Of a DNA stretch of 64,000 bases, positions 1-8,386 are shown one piece after another. Position 1 is the stretch's first letter; each line of letters starts with the position of its first letter. Where the stretch lies: assembly GCA_021772515.1 (NCBI GenBank), contig JAJFLU010000026.1:1-64000 (forward strand). The letters run 5' to 3'. This stretch comes from Opitutales bacterium. Lineage in GTDB: Bacteria > Verrucomicrobiota > Verrucomicrobiia > Opitutales > UBA2987. Position numbers and translations under genes: made by a program. The notes under the pieces are model-generated. The model saw only the letters and a list, made by a program, of their open reading frames with translations, was not told the DNA's origin and ran no database searches.

Positions 1-1855
1 AGGAAAGAGGCGTATTCCGATTTCAGCGGGTAAAAATGCTGTTCTCATGGACATTGTTTACGGGCATCCCATATATTATCAGTCGATGAACGCCGATGCT
101 GCGGACACAATTTCAACAGACGAACTTTGGCCGGGAGGCAGTATCGGATTTAACCTTACCGGAAGCGGAACTACTTTCGCGATGTGGGATGAAGAAGGAG
201 TAAGAACATCCCATGGTGAGTTTTCAATAAACCGTGTAACGCAGAAGGACAACCCTTCGTTTATTAACTCCCATGCCACTGCCGTTGCCGGAACATTGGT
301 CGCCAGCGGGTTGGAGTTGTTTAATGTGGGCCCACCACTTATATCAATAGGTAAAGCGGCCAAAGGCATGTCTTTTGAAGCAAGTTTATCTGCTTACGAT
401 TTCGATGACCATTTCATCGAAATGGGGGATGAAGTGCTATCTACTGACTTACAGCTTTCCAACCACTCCTACGGAGTAAGTACTGGTTGGGTTAAGGACA
501 GTCTCGGAAATTGGTTTTGGAGAGGTGAGACAACTACAAGTCAAAATGAAGACTGGAAGTTTGGATTCTATCTCATAAATTTCTCTGATGAGGTCGATGA
601 TTTAGTCTATAATAGTGATTCTTATTTGCCCGTTTTCTCGGCTGGTAATGACCGGGCAGGCGATGATAATGGCCCCTTAAATCAACCTGTCGATCATACC
701 GCCTTTTTTGGTGGTGTTCCAACTTTTTTCACTGGTGTGACTCGATCGCTTGATGGTGATGCTGGCGGTTTTGATACCATGAATGCGCTTGGCTCTGCGA
801 AAAACGTATTAACCGTTGGCTCGGTCGATGATATTATCGGGGGATACAATGGTCCAGGTAGTGTTGTAGTTTCAAGTTTCAGTAGTTTCGGCCCAACCGA
901 CGACGGAAGGATCAAGCCGGATGTCATGGGTAACGGGCTCAGTTTACTAACACCATTGAATACTGCTGATGGCGCCTATCAATTTATATCGGGAACGAGT
1001 TTTGCAGCTCCCAATGTTACCGGCTCCCTCAATCTCATCAGACAACTGTATCTCCAGTTACATCCCAACGAGACATCCATGCTCGCCTCCACCCTGAAGG
1101 GCATTGCTATACATACGGCCGACGAAGCGGGTAATATCGGCCCCGATTATAGATTTGGATGGGGCTTATTGAATGCAGTTACTGCGGCAAGACTTGTTGA
1201 AGATGACGCCAACAGTGCCGCCAAAGCTCATATCAAGGAAGTGACCTTGCTCGATGGAGACTTCATTGAGTTTCCCGTTTTGAGTAACGGGTCAGGGCCA
1301 TTAAGAATAACCATCTGCTGGACTGATTTACCCGGCACTGCCAGCCCGAATATTATTCTCGATCAGACAACTTTGATGTTGAGAAACGACCTTGATCTCC
1401 GTGTGACCGATCCTCCCGGAAGCGCCACTCATTTTCCCTGGGTTTTGAATCCCGCAGTGCCAGCGGCCAATGCGACAACAGGTGACAATTTTCGGGACAA
1501 TGTTGAACAGGTTTTTATCGGTAATCCAGTTACAGGGCAATACACGGTCAAAGTCACTCACAAGGGGAGCTTGCAGAATGGATTACAGAAGGTTTCGATT
1601 CTTATCAGCGGAAACATTCCTCAGCCAAAACCAAGATTTTATGTCAGTGATGTTTCGACCCCATCTACAAACACCTACGCTCTGTTATGGCCTGCGGTGG
1701 TCGGGCAGAACTATAAGCTGCAATCCTCGCCCGACTTGAATATCTGGACCGACGTCCCGGGGGAGATTAGCGCAACTAAAGTGAATGTGGCGGCAGAAGT
1801 CACTGAGTCCACCGGCGCGGACAAGTTCTTCTACCGGGTAGTTGAAGTCGATTAA
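1..1855 (+). CDS. Subtilisin-like S8 family serine peptidase, 5' end cut by window edge
   Basis: This is a secreted or surface-type subtilase. The reading frame is open to base 2 with no stop, so the true start lies outside the window and the ATG at 47 is probably internal. The catalytic triad is visible: Asp in AMWDEEG (about residue 48 from that ATG), His in NSHATAVAGTL and Ser in SGTSFAAPNVTGS. Residues from about 400 onward form a beta-rich accessory region, and the last 75 or so residues resemble the small C-terminal domain (YKLQSSPDLNIWTDVPG, then FYRV) found on many secreted Verrucomicrobia proteins. Two PEP-CTERM genes follow on the same strand 21 bases downstream, so surface or exopolysaccharide-associated location is likely. 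The substrate is unknown. The family call is secure; the N-terminus and any signal peptide cannot be seen. Confidence 0.9.
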   Translation, partial: GKRRIPISAGKNAVLMDIVYGHPIYYQSMNADAADTISTDELWPGGSIGFNLTGSGTTFAMWDEEGVRTSHGEFSINRVTQKDNPSFINSHATAVAGTLVASGLELFNVGPPLISIGKAAKGMSFEASLSAYDFDDHFIEMGDEVLSTDLQLSNHSYGVSTGWVKDSLGNWFWRGETTTSQNEDWKFGFYLINFSDEVDDLVYNSDSYLPVFSAGNDRAGDDNGPLNQPVDHTAFFGGVPTFFTGVTRSLDGDAGGFDTMNALGSAKNVLTVGSVDDIIGGYNGPGSVVVSSFSSFGPTDDGRIKPDVMGNGLSLLTPLNTADGAYQFISGTSFAAPNVTGSLNLIRQLYLQLHPNETSMLASTLKGIAIHTADEAGNIGPDYRFGWGLLNAVTAARLVEDDANSAAKAHIKEVTLLDGDFIEFPVLSNGSGPLRITICWTDLPGTASPNIILDQTTLMLRNDLDLRVTDPPGSATHFPWVLNPAVPAANATTGDNFRDNVEQVFIGNPVTGQYTVKVTHKGSLQNGLQKVSILISGNIPQPKPRFYVSDVSTPSTNTYALLWPAVVGQNYKLQSSPDLNIWTDVPGEISATKVNVAAEVTESTGADKFFYRVVEVD

Positions 1856-1876
1856 ATTCATCCAATACGTACTGCT

Positions 1877-2506
1877 ATGTTTATTAGGTATCTTTTGACG
1901 ATTTGCTCCTTGGCCTTGGCAACCCTCAGTTGTGAAGCGGTTATCATTTACACTAATCCGGAGGATATTCAAGTTGTCGGCGTCATCACGCTTCCACCCT
2001 TGGAACCTGTGGGAGTCGACCTTAATTTCGATGGGGTTGACGATTTCGAATTTACAAGAATGGGTGGTCAATTTGGCGTGGATTTGGTGCCGCTGAACGA
2101 TAATCGGACCATTGTATTTCCTAAGCTTCCTCCCGATATTGGTAGTTTTCTAGTACCTCTAGATGATAGTTTCTTAATAACTTCCGAGATTTCGAGTCCT
2201 CTAGCGTGGATTAACATGTCAACATCGGTTTCTTCTTGTGTCAATATTGGATGCATAGGTCTCTTTTTGGGCCAAACAGCCTATATTGGAACCGAGTTTC
2301 AGATAGAGGGACAAACTCACTACGGGTGGATTCAATTCGAAGATCGGATTGGTAGTAGTGGCGGTTATTTGCTCGATTACGCCTATGAGTCGGAGCCTGG
2401 CGTGGGCATCCTCGCCGGGGCCATCGCCATACCCGAGCCCTCGACCTATGTTTCCCTCATTCTTGGACTGCTCGCATTAGCATGTTACCGCCAAAAGTAT
2501 TCATGA
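1877..2506 (+). CDS. PEP-CTERM sorting-signal protein, copy 1
   Basis: A small exported protein of 209 residues. It has an N-terminal signal peptide (basic residue, then LLTICSLALATLSCEA). The middle is acidic and beta-rich, with a DLNFDGVDDFEF motif. The C-terminus has the tripartite PEP-CTERM signal: IPEPSTY, a hydrophobic helix (VSLILGLLALA) and a short basic tail (CYRQK). Such proteins are cleaved by an exosortase and released or anchored in the exopolysaccharide matrix; the function of the mature domain is unknown. It begins 21 bases after the subtilase stop and is followed by a diverged tandem copy of itself. Its last 25 bases overlap the start of that copy. Confidence 0.85.
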   Translation: MFIRYLLTICSLALATLSCEAVIIYTNPEDIQVVGVITLPPLEPVGVDLNFDGVDDFEFTRMGGQFGVDLVPLNDNRTIVFPKLPPDIGSFLVPLDDSFLITSEISSPLAWINMSTSVSSCVNIGCIGLFLGQTAYIGTEFQIEGQTHYGWIQFEDRIGSSGGYLLDYAYESEPGVGILAGAIAIPEPSTYVSLILGLLALACYRQKYS

Positions 2507-3114
2507 CGATTTGCTCCCTGGCCTTGGCAACCCTCAGTTGTCAAGCGGTAATCATATACACAAATCCAGCGGATATTCCAGTATTCGGTGTCATCACCCT
2601 TCCGGCACTGGAACCTGTAGGAGTCGATCTTAATTTTGATGGAGTTTTCGATTTCGAATTCACAAGAATTGGCGCAACGAGTGGCGTTGACCTGGTTCCT
2701 TTAGGGGTTAATCGTTCAATTTTTATTCCTGAACCACCTCCCGACATTGGAAATTTTCTCGTTCCTCTTGAGCAAGGTTTTCTTATCGGTTCCGATATTG
2801 ACGATTCATTAACTTGGGGGAATGAATCTTCTCTCGTTTCTGCCTGTGTTAATATTGGCTGTATTGGTTTTTTTGACAATCAGACTGCATTCATAGGAAC
2901 CGAGTTTCAGATAGATGGAGAAACTCACTACGGCTGGATGCAGTTCGCAGATTGGAGTGGCGTTGCTGGTGGCTATTTGCTCGATTACGCCTATGAGTCG
3001 GAGCCTGGCGTTGGCATCCTTGCCGGGGCCATTGCCATACCTGAGCCCTCGACGTATGCTTCAATTATTCTTGGACTGCTCGCATTAGCATGTTACCGCC
3101 AAAAATCTTCATGA
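2482..3114 (+). CDS. PEP-CTERM sorting-signal protein, tandem copy 2
   Basis: A 210-residue paralogue of the preceding gene, alignable along its whole length: signal peptide core TICSLALATLSC, DLNFDGVFDFEF, THYGWMQF, and IPEPSTY plus hydrophobic helix and CYRQKSS tail. Two starts are possible. ATG 2482 gives a signal peptide with a basic residue and the same spacing as copy 1, but overlaps copy 1 by 25 bases in another frame. ATG 2503 makes an ATGA overlap with the copy 1 stop, but leaves a signal peptide with no positive charge. I prefer 2482. No clear Shine-Dalgarno sequence precedes either. The mature function is unknown. Confidence 0.8.
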   Translation: MLPPKVFMTICSLALATLSCQAVIIYTNPADIPVFGVITLPALEPVGVDLNFDGVFDFEFTRIGATSGVDLVPLGVNRSIFIPEPPPDIGNFLVPLEQGFLIGSDIDDSLTWGNESSLVSACVNIGCIGFFDNQTAFIGTEFQIDGETHYGWMQFADWSGVAGGYLLDYAYESEPGVGILAGAIAIPEPSTYASIILGLLALACYRQKSS

Positions 3115-3617
3115 CGGCGATGTTCTAGAAATCGTGATTCGTGATTCGGGATTGCTGCTAATAGGCGTAATTTCGAGATGGTGGAGGGATATTTTTATCT
3201 CGGAGAGTCCGGAGTTTTTAATTTGGGACAAAGAGGATGCGGGACCAATGCTGTCCGGTTAAATGTCCTTGAATAGCAGTTGATTAGAATTGTGGTCTGG
3301 TTTCATTTTTTGTGCTTCTTCTGTAAGTAATTCATGTAGAGTGACTTTCTCGATTGGGGAAGGATACGGGATGGGGGGATGGGAGACGCTGGCCGCTATA
3401 CAAACTTGGGTTTGCAGTGCTTTGGTCGAGTTGCCGTAGAAGCACGAATACGCAGGTTCTGTTTAATCCAGCATCGTGAAACCTGACGCCTCATTAGTCC
3501 TGCGAAGCCGTTGACGCTTGGTTTGAATATAAACTTTTCGACGAGTAAAAAAAGCTTGCCAAGGTTGCGGGGAAGCTTAAATTCCAGCCCTTTTCCACCC
3601 AAATACAAGAATCAATC
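3115..3617. other. Noncoding gap between PEP-CTERM pair and rpmB
   Basis: About 500 bases with no convincing gene on either strand and no tRNA. A short imperfect tandem (GTGATTC repeated, 3133-3154) lies near the left end. The rpmB promoter should be near the right end: a TTGACG at 3511 is visible, but no TATAAT-like hexamer sits at the proper distance, so I do not call it. Confidence 0.6.
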
Positions 3618-3848
3618 ATGGCTAGAATATGTGCAATCACCGGTAAACGCCCCCATCAGGGAAGTCGTATCCATCGCAAGGGTCAGGCCAAGAGACGGGG
3701 CGGAATCGGCATGCACGTGACCAAGGTGGTCAAGCGGACTTTCAGGCCCAATGTTCAGCGGGTGCGGGTGCGTCTCGCCAGTGGGCAGGTAAAGCGCATG
3801 TGGGTGTGTGCCAAGGCAATCAAGGCCGGCAAGATTCAAAAAGCCTGA
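3618..3848 (+). CDS. rpmB: 50S ribosomal protein L28
   Basis: A ribosomal protein of the large subunit, 76 residues, the usual length. It starts with the family signature MARICAITGKRPHQGSRI and continues with the typical basic sequence ending in VKRMWVCAKAIKAG. It stands alone, with noncoding DNA before it and a convergent small gene after it. The N-terminal CAITGKRP segment retains one of the cysteines used by zinc-binding L28 variants, but the full set of four is absent. Confidence 0.95.
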   Translation: MARICAITGKRPHQGSRIHRKGQAKRRGGIGMHVTKVVKRTFRPNVQRVRVRLASGQVKRMWVCAKAIKAGKIQKA

Positions 3849-3918
3849 GCCTGTTGGATGCCTTATCTGGCACCGAACTCAAAAATAAGGTAATTCGGAC
3901 GGGCCATGGGCCGAAGAT

Positions 3919-4218
3919 TTATTCCTGGCAGCGCGCGGCTATGAGCAATTTCCAATAGACCTTGGCCATGAAGGATAGATACCGGTATTCGCGTTCGGCC
4001 TCGGCGAAGGTCACCCTTCCGTATAAAGCCAGATACTCCTGCTTGCGTTCCGGGTAGGTTTCGGGATCGTTTTCCCATAAACAGCGAGTAATCAATTCCT
4101 CGCCCTGATAATCATCGCCCCCGCTCGTATTGTTTTTCAATAATGTCTCGACCAAAGGAAGTAATTCCTTGGCTTCGATATTGCTGAAATTCAGGGCAAA
4201 TGTAGATATTTCGTTCAT
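3919..4218 (-). CDS. Small hypothetical protein
   Basis: A 99-residue protein that I do not recognise. It is soluble in appearance, acidic in the first half and rich in aromatic residues in the second (TYPERKQEYLALYGRVTF, then REYRYLSFMAKVYWKLL). There is no signal peptide or membrane segment. It is convergent with rpmB and lies downstream of pgl on the same strand, separated by 150 bases containing a hairpin (4243-4262), so it is probably transcribed independently or by readthrough. No strong Shine-Dalgarno sequence is seen. It could be a lineage-specific small protein. Confidence 0.55.
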   Translation of the reverse strand: MNEISTFALNFSNIEAKELLPLVETLLKNNTSGGDDYQGEELITRCLWENDPETYPERKQEYLALYGRVTFAEAEREYRYLSFMAKVYWKLLIAARCQE

Positions 4219-4242
4219 ACTTGAAAATGGTAAAAGGTGAAG

Positions 4243-4262
4243 AACTCCTGACCAGAGGAGTT
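4243..4262. other. Perfect 7-bp stem-loop between pgl and the small hypothetical gene
   Basis: The arms AACTCCT and AGGAGTT pair perfectly around a six-base loop. On the plus strand the stem runs into TTTT and then a run of seven A; on the minus strand no U-tract follows. It sits about 110 bases after the pgl stop, where a terminator would be expected, but it is not a textbook rho-independent one. Confidence 0.35.
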
Positions 4263-4373
4263 TTAAAAAAAGTCGGCTAATCCAAATGGAAGTTTAATGC
4301 CGACAGAGGGATTTTTTATTCCACTTGCAAAATCGGCTGAAACAGTGCCCCGGAGCCTCGAAAAAAAACCGCT

Positions 4374-5111
4374 CTACAACCGGTCGAGACCGGTCGCCGA
4401 CTCGTGGTCCAGCAACCAGATTACCGGCGCCGATACCCGGCCCAACATTTGAGCGGGCTTTTCATGGGGATCCACCGGCCCCTCGAAAACTCGCTTCAAG
4501 GCCTCCGCTTTTCCTCGACCAACTGCCAACACGACTACCTGCCGACAAGCGTTCAAACCGGCTTCGGTGATGGTGAGGCGCCATCCTTTTCCGGGAACCT
4601 CCACGGCGGCGAAATTTTTCGTTTCCCGAAGGCCAATAAGAGAGCTGCGGGGAAATAGGGAGGCCGTGTGGCAATCGTCCCCAAGGCCCAAAAAACACAG
4701 ATCGAATCCCTTTTGCGGCCCGATATCCTCCGACCATTTTTTTCGAAATTCTTCTGCGGCCAGAGGTGGTGAAAGTTCCACCGGCCAGGGTATTTTATTG
4801 GCCCGGGGAACACTGAACGGTTGAAGCAATAACCGATCAGCGGTGCCGAAATTGCTATCGTCGGACTCCAGTGACACGCAGCGTTCGTCGCTCACGGTCC
4901 AGCGGCAATCACGGCAGAGGTCTTGAAATTCGGAACCTCTGGCGACAGCCCACTGATAGAGCGCCTTGGGGGTCGATCCGCCGGAAAGTCCGATGACCGC
5001 TCCAACTCCGGCTTCCTCACGGGCCTGCTCAATCATTTTCATCGAACATGCAAAAAGCTCCTCCCTTTCACCGATCAGGACTTTCCCATAATTGTTGTTA
5101 AATTCAATCAT
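4374..5111 (-). CDS. pgl: 6-phosphogluconolactonase
   Basis: Hydrolyses 6-phosphogluconolactone to 6-phosphogluconate, step two of the oxidative pentose phosphate pathway, in the cytoplasm. It has 245 residues, normal for the DevB/SOL type. Visible family motifs are VIGLSGGSTPKALY near the N-terminus (phosphate binding), DERCVSLESDDSNFG (the conserved DERxVp..d..SN block) and LGLGDDCHTASLFP (usually LGmGeDGHTASLFP). It is the last gene of the zwf-opcA-pgl set and begins 36 bases after the opcA stop. Confidence 0.92.
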   Translation of the reverse strand: MIEFNNNYGKVLIGEREELFACSMKMIEQAREEAGVGAVIGLSGGSTPKALYQWAVARGSEFQDLCRDCRWTVSDERCVSLESDDSNFGTADRLLLQPFSVPRANKIPWPVELSPPLAAEEFRKKWSEDIGPQKGFDLCFLGLGDDCHTASLFPRSSLIGLRETKNFAAVEVPGKGWRLTITEAGLNACRQVVVLAVGRGKAEALKRVFEGPVDPHEKPAQMLGRVSAPVIWLLDHESATGLDRL

Positions 5112-5147
5112 TCCATAAGAGTTAATTCGACGTTTGGTCGAAAAGAA

Positions 5148-6146
5148 TTAGAAAAAGAGCGCCTCGGCGAGGGATTCCTCGAAATCGGGTAGATTGAGGT
5201 GCGAGTTTAACGTGTGCCTGCCCTTACCAAAGTCGGCTTTAATTTGCGCTACGTTTGTCTGGCAGGAAAATCGCCACGAAAAGAATCTCCCCTCGTCACC
5301 ATAAATCCAGTCAATACTTAACCCCTGTTCCTCTTCTTCCAAACTGGGATCCAGCTGAAAGGCAGCCTCCGATTCCTCTGACTCCTTGCAGCCGAAGCCA
5401 CAGGATTTCAGGCAAGACCGCTGCCAACGGAGAAGCCCGGCAGCCTCGCCATCGAGGGCAGAGGAGGATTTAACAACGACCGAATTCAGCCCATCGCGCA
5501 GCAGCGAGGGTTCAAAGCGGCTTAAAAATTGACCGATTGACTGGCGATAGGGAAGGCTGCGGGCATAGGCAAGATCGCTGGGAACAACGAGCGCCGGCCA
5601 GTTGATGCGATTATAGAGATTCCCCTCGACCGAGGAATCGAAAACAACCCGGCGAAAATCTTCGACAAAAGACAGGTAGTAATCTCGGATTGCCTTTACC
5701 GGCACCCGGTGAAACCAGTGGTAGGTGGGTAGATCGCTCTCAAGCCAAATCGACACCTGGTTTTCCAAAAATCCGGATTCGGTTGTCGGATACCCCAAAA
5801 TAAGGGCATCGCAGCAGGACACATTTCCCTCTCCCGGCCCGAGAAAACACTGGCTGTATAGTTTTCCTTCGAGAATTTCCTCCCCGTGTTGATTTTCAAC
5901 CGGGCATAGCACAATAATGCGGGACGGGTGGTTAATGGCGAATCGGCAGGCGGTATGAAAAATATCGAGCGCCTCTTTTTCAGTGGCAGCCAGACCGAAG
6001 TGAAGAATCAAATTCACTTTGGAGGCATGGAAGCTGGTTTGCGTTTCGGTTTCGGAGTCGCCGATTCTCCATATCTTGGTGAGGGCTGGAATGACTGCCG
6101 AAACGGGCATTTTCATTCCGGGAAGGATATCGAATAACGCTTTCAT
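5148..6146 (-). CDS. opcA: Glucose-6-phosphate dehydrogenase assembly protein OpcA family
   Basis: A 332-residue protein of the OpcA family, which in cyanobacteria and actinobacteria is an assembly factor or allosteric effector of glucose-6-phosphate dehydrogenase. The conserved block SRIIVLCPV, the CCDALILGYP strand and the SDLPTYHWFHRVP motif are all visible. I place the start at ATG 6146, preceded by GAGGCGGAAAA (GAGG about nine bases upstream); this removes a 45-residue extension that would overlap the end of zwf. The gene starts 26 bases after the zwf stop and is followed by pgl, which fits the proposed role. The length is shorter than some cyanobacterial members. Confidence 0.85.
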   Translation of the reverse strand: MKALFDILPGMKMPVSAVIPALTKIWRIGDSETETQTSFHASKVNLILHFGLAATEKEALDIFHTACRFAINHPSRIIVLCPVENQHGEEILEGKLYSQCFLGPGEGNVSCCDALILGYPTTESGFLENQVSIWLESDLPTYHWFHRVPVKAIRDYYLSFVEDFRRVVFDSSVEGNLYNRINWPALVVPSDLAYARSLPYRQSIGQFLSRFEPSLLRDGLNSVVVKSSSALDGEAAGLLRWQRSCLKSCGFGCKESEESEAAFQLDPSLEEEEQGLSIDWIYGDEGRFFSWRFSCQTNVAQIKADFGKGRHTLNSHLNLPDFEESLAEALFF

Positions 6147-6172
6147 TTTTTCCGCCTCACATACTCGCTCAC

Positions 6173-7723
6173 TCAGGGTCCGGCCCGACGCCATTGATGC
6201 CCGTAATCCCAGAGGAGCCGCTCCGCCGCCAATGGACCCCATGAGCCGGAAACATAGGTCTCCAATCCCCGTTTGCCGCAATCATTCCAGAAGTCGAGCA
6301 CAGGCGTGACAATCTTCCAGGAGGCCTCCGTTTCATCCCCCCGGATGAACAGGGTGGCGTCACCCGTCATGGCGTCCAGCAGGAGGCGTTCGTAGGCCTC
6401 CGGTGTATTTGACCCATAGGTGGTGGCGTAGCGAAAGTGCATTTTTACCGGTTGGGTGCGGGTTTCCAGACCGGGGATTTTGGAGTTGAAAAGGAGCATC
6501 ACCCCTTCATCCGGCTGGATGCGGATGACCATGGTATTGGCGGCCACATCGAACTTGTCCGATTCGGTAAAAAGGACCCCCGGTGGGCGTTTGAAGTGGA
6601 CACTGATCTCGCTCACCTTTCGGGCCATCCGCTTGCCCGAACGCAGGTAGAAGGGCACCCCCTGCCACCGCCAGTTATTGATAAAAAGCCGCAATGCGGT
6701 GTAGGTCTCCGTATGGGAGGTGGGGGGAACCCCATCGGCCTGCATGTAACCGGATACCTTGCGCCCCCCGACAATGCCCTCGGTAAATTGCCCCCGCACG
6801 GCATCGGCGTTTTCCGCGCTCAATGTCAGGGGTTGGATGGCCTTGAGTACCTTGACTTTTTCGTCACGAATGGCCTCGGCATCGAGTGAAACGGGCGGCT
6901 CCATGGCGGTCAGGGCGAGGAGCTGCATGGTGTGGTTTTGTATCATATCGCGGAGCGCGCCACTTTGGTCGTAATAACCGGCGCGGGTCCCCACCCCGAG
7001 ATCTTCGGCCACCGTTATTTGCACGCAATCGACGAATCTGCGATTCCAGATGGGCTCGAAGATGGAGTTGGCAAAACGCTGCACGAGGAGGTCCTGCACG
7101 GTTTCCTTGCCGAGGTAATGATCGATGCGGTAAACCTGTTTTTCATCGAACTCGTTGGTGATTATCTGGTTGAGCTCGCGGGCGGTGGAAAGATCGCGCC
7201 CGAAGGGTTTTTCGATGATAACGGTGGCAGCATGGCCGTCGGGGCCGATGGCGCGGGAGAGACCGCTGGCGCCGAGATTTTGAAGAATGGGTTTGAAGAC
7301 GGCAGGCGGGGTGGAAATGTAAAATAGCAGGTGGTGCTGCCGAGAGGTTGATCGCTCGAGGCCTTCGATTTTTTCGGCGAGATCCTTGTAGGTTTGGGGG
7401 TCATCGTAACCACCGGCCAAGTAGAATATTTTTTCCGCGAGGGGCCGCCAACTATCCTCATCGAAGGTCCGACGGGCGTGTTCTGAAATGGCCTCGCGCG
7501 CGAATTGCCGAAAGTTGTCATCCCCGAGGTTTTTACGCCCACAACCGATGAGTAGAAAATCTGCCGGCAAGAGATTGTCCGTGCCGAGGTTGTAAAGGCT
7601 GGGAATGAGTTTGCGCCGGGTCAGATCGCCCGATGCGCCAAATATGATAATAATGGTGGAAGGCGCCCCGCGATGCCTGCTGAGGCCTTCCAAAAAGGGA
7701 TGTCGGATATCTTCTTGAGCCAT
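6173..7723 (-). CDS. zwf: Glucose-6-phosphate 1-dehydrogenase
   Basis: Oxidises glucose 6-phosphate to 6-phosphogluconolactone with NADP, the entry step of the oxidative pentose phosphate pathway. It has 516 residues, a standard length. The N-terminal nucleotide-binding motif IIFGASGDLTRRKL (about residues 27-40) and the substrate and active-site signature RIDHYLGKETVQD (about 198-210) are both present, along with YLRSGKRM. It begins just after the yraN stop on the same strand and precedes opcA and pgl, forming a compact NADPH-producing operon. Confidence 0.96.
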   Translation of the reverse strand: MAQEDIRHPFLEGLSRHRGAPSTIIIIFGASGDLTRRKLIPSLYNLGTDNLLPADFLLIGCGRKNLGDDNFRQFAREAISEHARRTFDEDSWRPLAEKIFYLAGGYDDPQTYKDLAEKIEGLERSTSRQHHLLFYISTPPAVFKPILQNLGASGLSRAIGPDGHAATVIIEKPFGRDLSTARELNQIITNEFDEKQVYRIDHYLGKETVQDLLVQRFANSIFEPIWNRRFVDCVQITVAEDLGVGTRAGYYDQSGALRDMIQNHTMQLLALTAMEPPVSLDAEAIRDEKVKVLKAIQPLTLSAENADAVRGQFTEGIVGGRKVSGYMQADGVPPTSHTETYTALRLFINNWRWQGVPFYLRSGKRMARKVSEISVHFKRPPGVLFTESDKFDVAANTMVIRIQPDEGVMLLFNSKIPGLETRTQPVKMHFRYATTYGSNTPEAYERLLLDAMTGDATLFIRGDETEASWKIVTPVLDFWNDCGKRGLETYVSGSWGPLAAERLLWDYGHQWRRAGP

Positions 7724-7730
7724 CTATTTC

Positions 7731-8192
7731 TTAATTTTTGGTTCCACGACCCGCTCGGTAATGCCGGGAAAACAGCGGAACATTCGTATAATGGTTAATA
7801 GTAAAATCTTCGCTATGGCAAAACCTAACCTCGGCGATGTCGAAGCGAAAAACCTTTGGAAATGTGCTCAGGGCTTCGAGGTATTCCTTGCAGACGGTAT
7901 GCAGGGCGCGTTTCTTTTTTCTCCTCACGCTGTGAAACCCTGAGACAAGGGCACGGTGGTGGCGGGTGCGCACCTCGATAAAAACCAGTGTCGGCCCATC
8001 CCAGGCAATGATATCGATTTCACCCCGCTTGCCTTTCCAGTTTCGGCAGACAATTTTCATCCGCTTTTCCGTTTTGAGGTAGTGAACCGCCTTGTCCTCC
8101 CCGAAATCACCGATTTCCCGGCGGGAATCCAACTTCCGGGGGGTTTTTTGAAAAAGACCATTTAAAAGGTTTATGATGCTGAAATTTAACAA
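7731..8192 (-). CDS. yraN: YraN/UPF0102 family endonuclease-like protein
   Basis: A 153-residue member of the UPF0102 family, predicted Holliday-junction-resolvase-like nucleases with a PD-(D/E)xK fold. Key family features are visible: GDFGEDKAVHYL near residue 28, then NWKGKRGEIDIIAWDGPTLVFIEVRTR, which carries the GEID and E-x-R/K catalytic signature, and KKKRALH (usual K..ki...A..Yl). It may be involved in DNA repair or uptake; no function is proven for most members. It is the first gene upstream of zwf, only seven bases away, and divergent from the GspE-like gene. Confidence 0.9.
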   Translation of the reverse strand: MLNFSIINLLNGLFQKTPRKLDSRREIGDFGEDKAVHYLKTEKRMKIVCRNWKGKRGEIDIIAWDGPTLVFIEVRTRHHRALVSGFHSVRRKKKRALHTVCKEYLEALSTFPKVFRFDIAEVRFCHSEDFTINHYTNVPLFSRHYRAGRGTKN

Positions 8193-8386
8193 GTTACAAA
8201 ATTGTTAAAAGATTAACAATGAGGAGTTGCTCAGTTTTTATTGTTGAAATTTTTGGAAATTTGCTAAAATCTTGTGTTCAATCAGGCTAGTTGCAACAAT
8301 ATCAGAGTGGAAGAACTAATCCCATTTTGATTAGACTGAAAAAGAGATAACACAATACTTTATACGTTAATGAGAGGATTCCAACC
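8193..8386. other. AT-rich divergent intergenic region
   Basis: A 194-base AT-rich gap between divergent yraN and the GAF-GspE gene. It must hold promoters for both directions. No pair of hexamers is good enough to name; a TTGATT at 8327 lacks a good partner at 16-18 bases. Confidence 0.4.

Noticed and set aside
3511-3533. TTGACG and TATAAA as rpmB promoter
   Set aside because: Spacer is only 11 bases, too short for a sigma-70 promoter.
3115-3617. Possible tRNA or small RNA before rpmB
   Set aside because: No cloverleaf or GGTTCGA-type T-loop could be found.
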